Below, one piece after another: positions 60,601-64,000 of a DNA stretch of 64,000 nucleotides. The position numbers were made by a program, and so were the translations under genes. The notes under the pieces are model-generated. The model was not told where the DNA came from and did not search any database. It worked only from the letters and a program-made list of their open reading frames with translations. Origin of the DNA: Glandiceps talaboti. Its lineage: Eukaryota; Hemichordata; Enteropneusta; Spengelidae. The stretch lies in the NCBI RefSeq assembly GCF_964340395.1, contig NC_135553.1, forward strand, positions 24,210,449 to 24,274,448, given 5' to 3'. Every line of letters begins with the position of its first letter. The stretch's first letter is position 1.

Positions 60601-61603
60601 GTGACTAATCTATGTGATGATGTTGACTCATTAACAAGAATGTCAAGTTCACTGACATGGGGTGCACTTTAATTTTAATTTACCAATTTGGAGCACCCCC
60701 CCCCCCCCCAAAAAAAAAAAAAAAAAAAAAAAAATGGAGGCAAATGAATCATGTAAATGTGAAGACATATGTCAAGTGGCAACAGATTTAATCAATTGTA
60801 CTGTTTGCTATGTACCATAATGTATAATATGTTAAATTTATGATGGTCATAAATATTGATATTTTTAAAGCCACAGCAGAACAAATTATGTGGCTCCAAT
60901 TTGATCAGTGTCATAAACCTCACTGTCCAAAACTTATTTTGTTGCTTCAGCAGAAGTATGTGTTCTGGTTTGCGAGAATGCAATTTGATACTTTTCAAAA
61001 ATAGATTGGATTGGTATTTTACACTTTTTGTATTTTTTATGGTCATTACATCTCCATTTTATTGTGCTATTTAATAAGAAAATTTCTGGCTTTTATACCA
61101 TGCAAATTTAGAGTCCACAGGGAAATATACACAAAGTCATGTAACTTTATCACAGTCATTAACATCTTTGTTGATCAAGCACAGCATTCTGACCAATGAT
61201 AAGTCAGTGTTTATTGGGGAATTTACATAATGTTCAAATATGGTATGATTTGTCAGTTCAGGATGCTATTTACACACTGTTGACATCATTCTAACAGTTG
61301 GTGTTACTCATTTGCATGAACAACTTTTGGTTCATGATTTCTCGTTGAGCTAGATGGAGTGAAGAGAACTGATGAGATTTGAAGCTACAGATAGCATTTA
61401 GACTATAGTTTACTTTATGATGTGTTGAGTAGGGACTCCAATAGAGTTAATAAATATAGTTACAAGTTTATTATACATCTACAGCAACAGTTATGAAAAG
61501 TGTAACAATACTGAAGGAAAGAAAATTTAAAAAACAATTGACAGACAAAATGATTTCCACAATTAATTACCTTTGTTACTTCATCATATTTAGCTTGAAG
61601 TTC
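48521..61603 (-). CDS. ABAT: 4-aminobutyrate aminotransferase copy 2, exons 3-15 (5' end outside window)
   Basis: Thirteen exons on the minus strand join to 1341 nt (446 residues plus stop) without a frame break: 61571-61603, 59280-59397, 58508-58557, 57962-58042, 57130-57222, 56597-56659, 55919-55982, 55149-55297, 54537-54674, 51998-52165, 50846-50992, 50209-50320, 48521-48645. Exon lengths are identical to copy 1 except the last (27 nt shorter). In the exons I compared residue by residue (4 and 12), identity with copy 1 is about 72-77%, so the duplication is old. It keeps the CGAC pair, [24 protein letters not shown] and RFRPTL, so it is likely an active PLP transaminase. Exon 9 is unusual: [12 protein letters not shown] where copy 1 has [12 protein letters not shown]. 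Exons 1-2 (presequence and PGPRSK segment) are not found up to 64000 and are expected upstream, since copy 1 has introns of 4-9 kb there. Confidence 0.95.
48646..50208 (-). other. ABAT copy 2 intron 14, mostly a tandem array
   Basis: About 1.1 kb of this 1.56-kb intron is the 75-bp array at 49105-50220. The rest includes a TA-rich palindrome (48828-48884) and a short direct duplication around 48895-48950. Confidence 0.9.
48828..48884. repeat. 57-bp palindrome
   Basis: TAGCATAATTATCATGTCAT and its inverted match end at TAGCATAGTTATCATGTCAT on the other strand, with one mismatch and a TA-rich centre. Next to it ATTTGATCAAAATTGCATG is duplicated in tandem. Confidence 0.85.
49105..50220 (-). repeat. 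75-bp tandem array carrying copies of the exon 14 splice donor
   Basis: Fifteen units counting the authentic one. On the minus strand each contains ATGAGAGACAAAG|GTAAGAAC, which is the last 13 nt of exon 14 plus its 5' splice site. Copies of the donor start at about 49156 and every 75 bp to 50131; the real one is at 50202-50208. The last spacing is 71 bp. Units differ at only a few positions (TCACC/TAACC, AATCT/AAATT, ACCTTGG/AGCTCGG), showing recent expansion or homogenisation. Using any distal donor would add sequence with an in-frame TAG soon after the normal junction. Confidence 0.95.
50209..50320 (-). CDS. ABAT: ABAT copy 2 exon 14
   Basis: Reads [20 protein letters not shown], then [17 protein letters not shown]. 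Acceptor CATATTTCAG, donor GTAAGA in phase 1. Its 3' end is the seed of the adjacent array. Confidence 0.97.
50321..50845 (-). other. ABAT copy 2 intron 13
   Basis: No feature recognised. Confidence 0.8.
50846..50992 (-). CDS. ABAT: ABAT copy 2 exon 13
   Basis: Reads [20 protein letters not shown] and on to LVQLQ. FNTW Thr conserved. Acceptor TTCTTCTAG, donor GTAATC. Confidence 0.97.
50993..51997 (-). other. ABAT copy 2 intron 12
   Basis: AT-rich; nothing recognisable. It lacks the GT-rich tract found at the start of the equivalent intron of copy 1. Confidence 0.75.
51998..52165 (-). CDS. ABAT: ABAT copy 2 exon 12: PLP lysine exon
   Basis: Reads [20 protein letters not shown], then [20 protein letters not shown]. 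43 of 56 residues match copy 1. Acceptor TTTCTCTACAG, donor GTAAGG. Confidence 0.97.
52987..53006 (-). repeat. Exact 20-nt copy of the 3' end of ABAT copy 2 exon 11
   Basis: The minus strand reads TGCAAAAGATTTGTCAAGAG, identical to the exon 11 terminus at 54537-54556. Identity stops exactly at the exon edge (GTAAGC in the gene, TTAGGT in the copy). The other side abuts the start of element B. Confidence 0.85.
53007..54442 (+). mobile_element. Tandem-core repeat element B (same family as 17310-18660)
   Basis: Head ACCGCCAATGGCGTTG, about seven core units of 105-120 bp (ATTTGGCTGTTGCTATGGGC, GTGGTCATGGTTGCTAGG), then a second tandem module of about 130 bp (TTTGACCAAAAA..., CCTAATTTGCATATCACT), an (AC)n run at about 54328-54373, and a tail CGGGCGATCCCTATAGCACT with an A-run. 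The layout (head, tandem core, microsatellite, tail) recalls non-autonomous elements of marine invertebrates; class not certain. Confidence 0.75.
54537..54674 (-). CDS. ABAT: ABAT copy 2 exon 11
   Basis: Reads [20 protein letters not shown], then [20 protein letters not shown]. Donor GTAAGC. Confidence 0.97.
54675..55148 (-). other. ABAT copy 2 intron 10
   Basis: No feature recognised. Confidence 0.8.
55149..55297 (-). CDS. ABAT: ABAT copy 2 exon 10
   Basis: Reads [20 protein letters not shown], then [20 protein letters not shown]. Keeps the junction Gly that copy 1 has replaced with Ala. Confidence 0.97.
55298..55918 (-). other. ABAT copy 2 intron 9
   Basis: Nothing recognisable. Confidence 0.8.
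55919..55982 (-). CDS. ABAT: ABAT copy 2 exon 9: altered FHGRT exon
   Basis: Reads [20 protein letters not shown] then Y. The usual GAFHGRTMG is [10 protein letters not shown] here, i.e. changes directly beside the PLP-stacking Phe-His pair. Donor GTATGA in phase 1. Confidence 0.95.
55983..56596 (-). other. ABAT copy 2 intron 8
   Basis: Nothing recognisable. Confidence 0.8.
56597..56659 (-). CDS. ABAT: ABAT copy 2 exon 8
   Basis: Reads [20 protein letters not shown] then Q. Acceptor GTATTTCAG, donor GTATTT (weak). Confidence 0.95.
56660..57129 (-). other. ABAT copy 2 intron 7
   Basis: Nothing recognisable. Confidence 0.8.
57130..57222 (-). CDS. ABAT: ABAT copy 2 exon 7: CxxC exon
   Basis: Reads [20 protein letters not shown], then [15 protein letters not shown] pair retained. 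Confidence 0.97.
57223..57961 (-). other. ABAT copy 2 intron 6
   Basis: About half is a 342-bp inverted-repeat element (57342-57683). Confidence 0.8.
57342..57683. mobile_element. Inverted-repeat element with 51-bp arms
   Basis: GTAGTCTAGAGGTTATCCAT through CCATGTCTAGAGGAA (57342-57392) recurs in reverse complement at 57633-57683 with about six mismatches. The 240-bp interior is non-coding. MITE-like. Confidence 0.75.
57962..58042 (-). CDS. ABAT: ABAT copy 2 exon 6
   Basis: Reads [20 protein letters not shown] then MDKALLS. Acceptor CCCAACCAG, donor GTAAGT. Confidence 0.97.
58043..58507 (-). other. ABAT copy 2 intron 5
   Basis: Holds a tRNA-like SINE (58240-58465). Confidence 0.8.
58240..58465 (-). 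mobile_element. tRNA-derived SINE
   Basis: The minus strand begins GATGGTTGAATGGTTAGAGT (A-box-like) and continues TTGGAATCTGCAGGTTGAAG GTTC (B-box-like spacing), then TCCTTGGGCAAGATTTGAAC. The TTGGGCAAG block is typical of tRNA-related SINEs in marine deuterostomes and lophotrochozoans. Boundaries approximate. Confidence 0.65.
58508..58557 (-). CDS. ABAT: ABAT copy 2 exon 5
   Basis: Completes Gly and reads [16 protein letters not shown]. Donor GTAAGT. Confidence 0.97.
58558..59279 (-). other. ABAT copy 2 intron 4
   Basis: Nothing recognisable. Confidence 0.8.
59280..59397 (-). CDS. ABAT: ABAT copy 2 exon 4
   Basis: Reads [20 protein letters not shown] then [13 protein letters not shown]. 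Acceptor CATTCTCAG, donor GTATGA. Confidence 0.97.
59398..61570 (-). other. ABAT copy 2 intron 3 (2.2 kb)
   Basis: A C14-A25 compound homopolymer at 60696-60734 and interrupted CA runs near 60130-60175; no gene. It lacks the retrotransposon and MITEs seen in the equivalent intron of copy 1, so those inserted after the duplication or were lost here. Confidence 0.75.
60696..60734. repeat. C14-A25 homopolymer junction
   Basis: Fourteen C followed directly by twenty-five A. Confidence 0.95.
61571..61603 (-). CDS. ABAT: ABAT copy 2 exon 3 (11 codons)
   Basis: [11 protein letters not shown] between TTTATTTCAG and GTAATT. Same length as in copy 1. The most upstream exon of this copy inside the window. 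Confidence 0.93.
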
Positions 61604-64000
61604 CTGAAATAAATGTACAAAAAGAAAAGATGAATACTATTGGTGTTATTGTTGTGGTAGGTTTGGGGGGGGGGGGTGGTCATTGGATGAGGTTTACGTT
61701 ATTTTGAAATATACAATATATTCAATATGTACATAAAATGATAAATTATATGACTCACGTATTGATGTGTGTGTGTATGTGTGTGTGTATTTACTTAAAA
61801 GTAGACAACTGTGCAATCGCTGTACGAAAAAATCACAACAGACCACAAAATTTTCCACCCAGGGTACAGCGTGTAAACCACAGCCTCTTTTACAACACTG
61901 TCCAAAAAGCGCCATCAATTTCGCAGCATCGCGGATGAAATTTTTGGCTTTTTTTTGCTGTGTTTAGATAAGAATGAGGCTGTGAAACCATTATGGCCAT
62001 ATACAGCCCATTTCATATTAGTGTTTACTGGTGGTGCTGTTTGATACAACCATGCTGCCACCAATAAGCGATTATATTAAATAATATTATATAATAATAG
62101 TAATCTTTATTTATACTGGATAGTTCTTTAAACACTTGTCTCCCAAAAAGTCCAGTGACGGCCATTCCTCATGGGTTCAGTGGTACTGATTATCTGAATT
62201 ATGCATCTGTTATTCATCAGTTTGATAACAGCAATATGCTCACAGTGATAGTGATTGCAAAATGGGCTCCATATTTGATGAATTTTGATTTCTGAATTTG
62301 ATCACAAATTATATAAATACAATGCACTTTAGACTATTAAACATGGCGTGACTAGGCAGAACATGTACAAATTTAACACATATGATGATATTGATTCAGA
62401 TGCAAATTTTTCAATTTTTTTCAAAGCTATTCATTCATATATTTGTTACATAATTTTGACTTATATGCAGCAGCAGCAGCAGAAGAAAATATATGACCAT
62501 AATTAACACATCAAATCTCTCAGGTTTTGAAAGTCTTAGAGCAGTTATGTGTGTTGAATTCTAATATTCAGATATCACAAACAGCAATGAAATGTTCTTT
62601 CTTATCTTAGTGGACACATCTACCCTGAAGCACATCTACTATTACATTAGAATTGAACGACTTGGGAAATAATCAATACCTCATTGGAGACTAACATGTA
62701 CATGTATACACAGCTGAATGCTGATGTCATCATGAAAAGAGCAAAAGCAAGCTATGTGCTATGACTCTCAAATTTTCAAACATGGGTATATCAGGAAACG
62801 ATGAGAGATGTAATCCTGCTGCCACAGCCATTATCTTTTACATGGACTTAGGGTTTAACCCTAACACATTTTGAAAATAAACAAACTTAAAATACACACT
62901 TATCAAAATGTCTAAATTCAGTTGCCATGTATCAAAATGTCTAAATTCTGTTGTTATGTATCAAAATGTCTAAATTCAGTTGCTATGTATCAAAATATCT
63001 AAATTCTGTTGTTATGTATCAAAATGTCTAAATTCAGTTGCTGTGTATCAAAATGTATAAATTCAGTTGCTATGTATCAAAATGTCTAAATTCAGTTGCT
63101 ATGTATCAAAATGTCTAAATTCAGTTGCTATGTAAAATTGGCTATTAAAAATCAGTTGCTAAGTTTATCAATATGATTTCCTATAATTCTGTCAAAGGAA
63201 ATCCCAAATATATTCTATGAATATCATTTTATGTATTTATTCTACAAAGACAATCATTTTCCATGTGCAAACTTAATAGCTGTCAATGATTGATGATTTG
63301 TGCAATGCAAATCGATATTTCTCATTTTGGTAAGACATTTATATGAATGTCTAAGTTATCTCACCACATCACGTTACAAATCAATACCTCTTCACTAATG
63401 ACACAAGCTCACAAAAAAATCTTTGATAACCCTCCTGTGGTATTAATCAAACACAGACAGCAGGTGTGTGTTCATTTTAACAATTAAAACACTCAGTAGG
63501 TACTCCGAAGTAATAAATGATTTCAATAGCTGTCTTGTGCTTATAATGTTCTACTTAAAAAGACTTCTTAGAAAACTAGTAAGACCAGCCTACATGACTA
63601 TTGCATTAAAGTAATGGATTTTTAAAGCCTGAGGACCAAACAGTTGATAACATACAGGCTTACCAAGCATTAAATATAATCAAGCAGATGCTTTCTGATA
63701 GTTTTCTTTACCTCTCACATATTTATACATATCAATGTATATGAAATATGTAATATATCTCGAACTTGACTGGTTCATGTGACATTTGTAGGATTCGTTG
63801 CTGTTTATGTTGCCTTTTGAACGCTACTCCTAGGAATTAATTTGACTCAATTAACTGAGTCAATGATCAGGTTGTGGGTCATGTCATGTTCATTAGCAGA
63901 GGTGCATGAACAAGGCCAAATTATTCTTTAAAAATTCTGAGGTCAACGTCCTTTTCTGCAAAAGGTCACATGTTATAGAGAAAGTTATAAAATAAATCAG
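61604..64000 (-). other. ABAT copy 2 intron 2, continuing past the window
   Basis: No exon resembling the PGPRSK exon or a presequence was found. Contains G12 at 61665-61676 and a 29-bp tandem repeat at 62901-63132. Otherwise anonymous. Confidence 0.6.
62901..63132. repeat. 29-bp tandem repeat, eight copies
   Basis: Units start at 62901, 62930, 62959, 62988, 63017, 63046, 63075 and 63104; each reads TATCAAAATGTCTAAATTCA GTTGCTATG with few substitutions. Contiguous, no spacers. Confidence 0.95.

Noticed and set aside
62901-63132. CRISPR-like regular repeats (also the 75-bp array at 49105-50220)
   Set aside because: Units are contiguous with no unique spacers, and the genome is eukaryotic.
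61604-64000. Exons 1-2 of ABAT copy 2 within the window
   Set aside because: Searched the minus strand for a PGPRSK-like segment with donor and found none; the exons are more likely outside the window.

Overview
The window is nuclear DNA of an animal, AT-rich and loaded with microsatellites and degraded transposable elements. Its genes are split by GT-AG introns. The repeat types (tRNA-like SINE, non-LTR retrotransposon fragments, CCGT-rich repeat heads, tandem-core elements, poly-G/C tracts) and the exon structure fit a marine invertebrate. I cannot assign a phylum from the sequence alone.

Layout. (1) 413-5803, plus strand: one very long uninterrupted reading frame (1796 codons from its first ATG). 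It encodes a highly charged, probably disordered protein with six widely spaced copies of a roughly 24-residue hydrophobic/basic motif (core IIIP...IIKPKP) and many VKKE-type motifs. I do not recognise the family. (2) 5804-10333: intergenic, with old repeats. (3) 10334-40091, plus strand: a complete 15-exon gene for mitochondrial 4-aminobutyrate aminotransferase (GABA transaminase, ABAT), 501 residues. I reconstructed it exon by exon with consistent phases; the start has an in-frame upstream stop and a presequence-like N-terminus. (4) 40092-48520: intergenic, between converging 3' ends. (5) 48521-61603, minus strand: exons 3-15 of a second ABAT paralog. Its first two exons are not visible and should lie beyond 64000. 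Twelve of the 13 shared exons have exactly the same length in the two copies, and all phases agree, so this is an inverted (tail-to-tail) gene duplication. Both copies keep the PLP lysine and the CxxC pair of the family, so both look catalytically competent.

The introns hold most of the novelty. In ABAT copy 2, the end of exon 14 together with its splice donor has been amplified into a 75-bp tandem array, placing 14 extra copies of the donor in the following intron. The last 20 nt of exon 11 also recur 1.5 kb into the next intron, directly against a repeat element. In ABAT copy 1, intron 14 carries a 2.8-kb TA-flanked inverted-repeat element with a non-LTR retrotransposon fragment nested inside. 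Intron 3 holds a near-perfect 240-bp hairpin MITE, a second foldback, and another retrotransposon fragment bracketed by inverted repeats. Intron 1 holds a foldback element whose arms are minisatellites (GGACAACTGCCCC units).

No rRNA, canonical tRNA, CRISPR array or prokaryotic feature was seen. Exon coordinates come from reading splice sites and homology by eye; no alignment or search was run.
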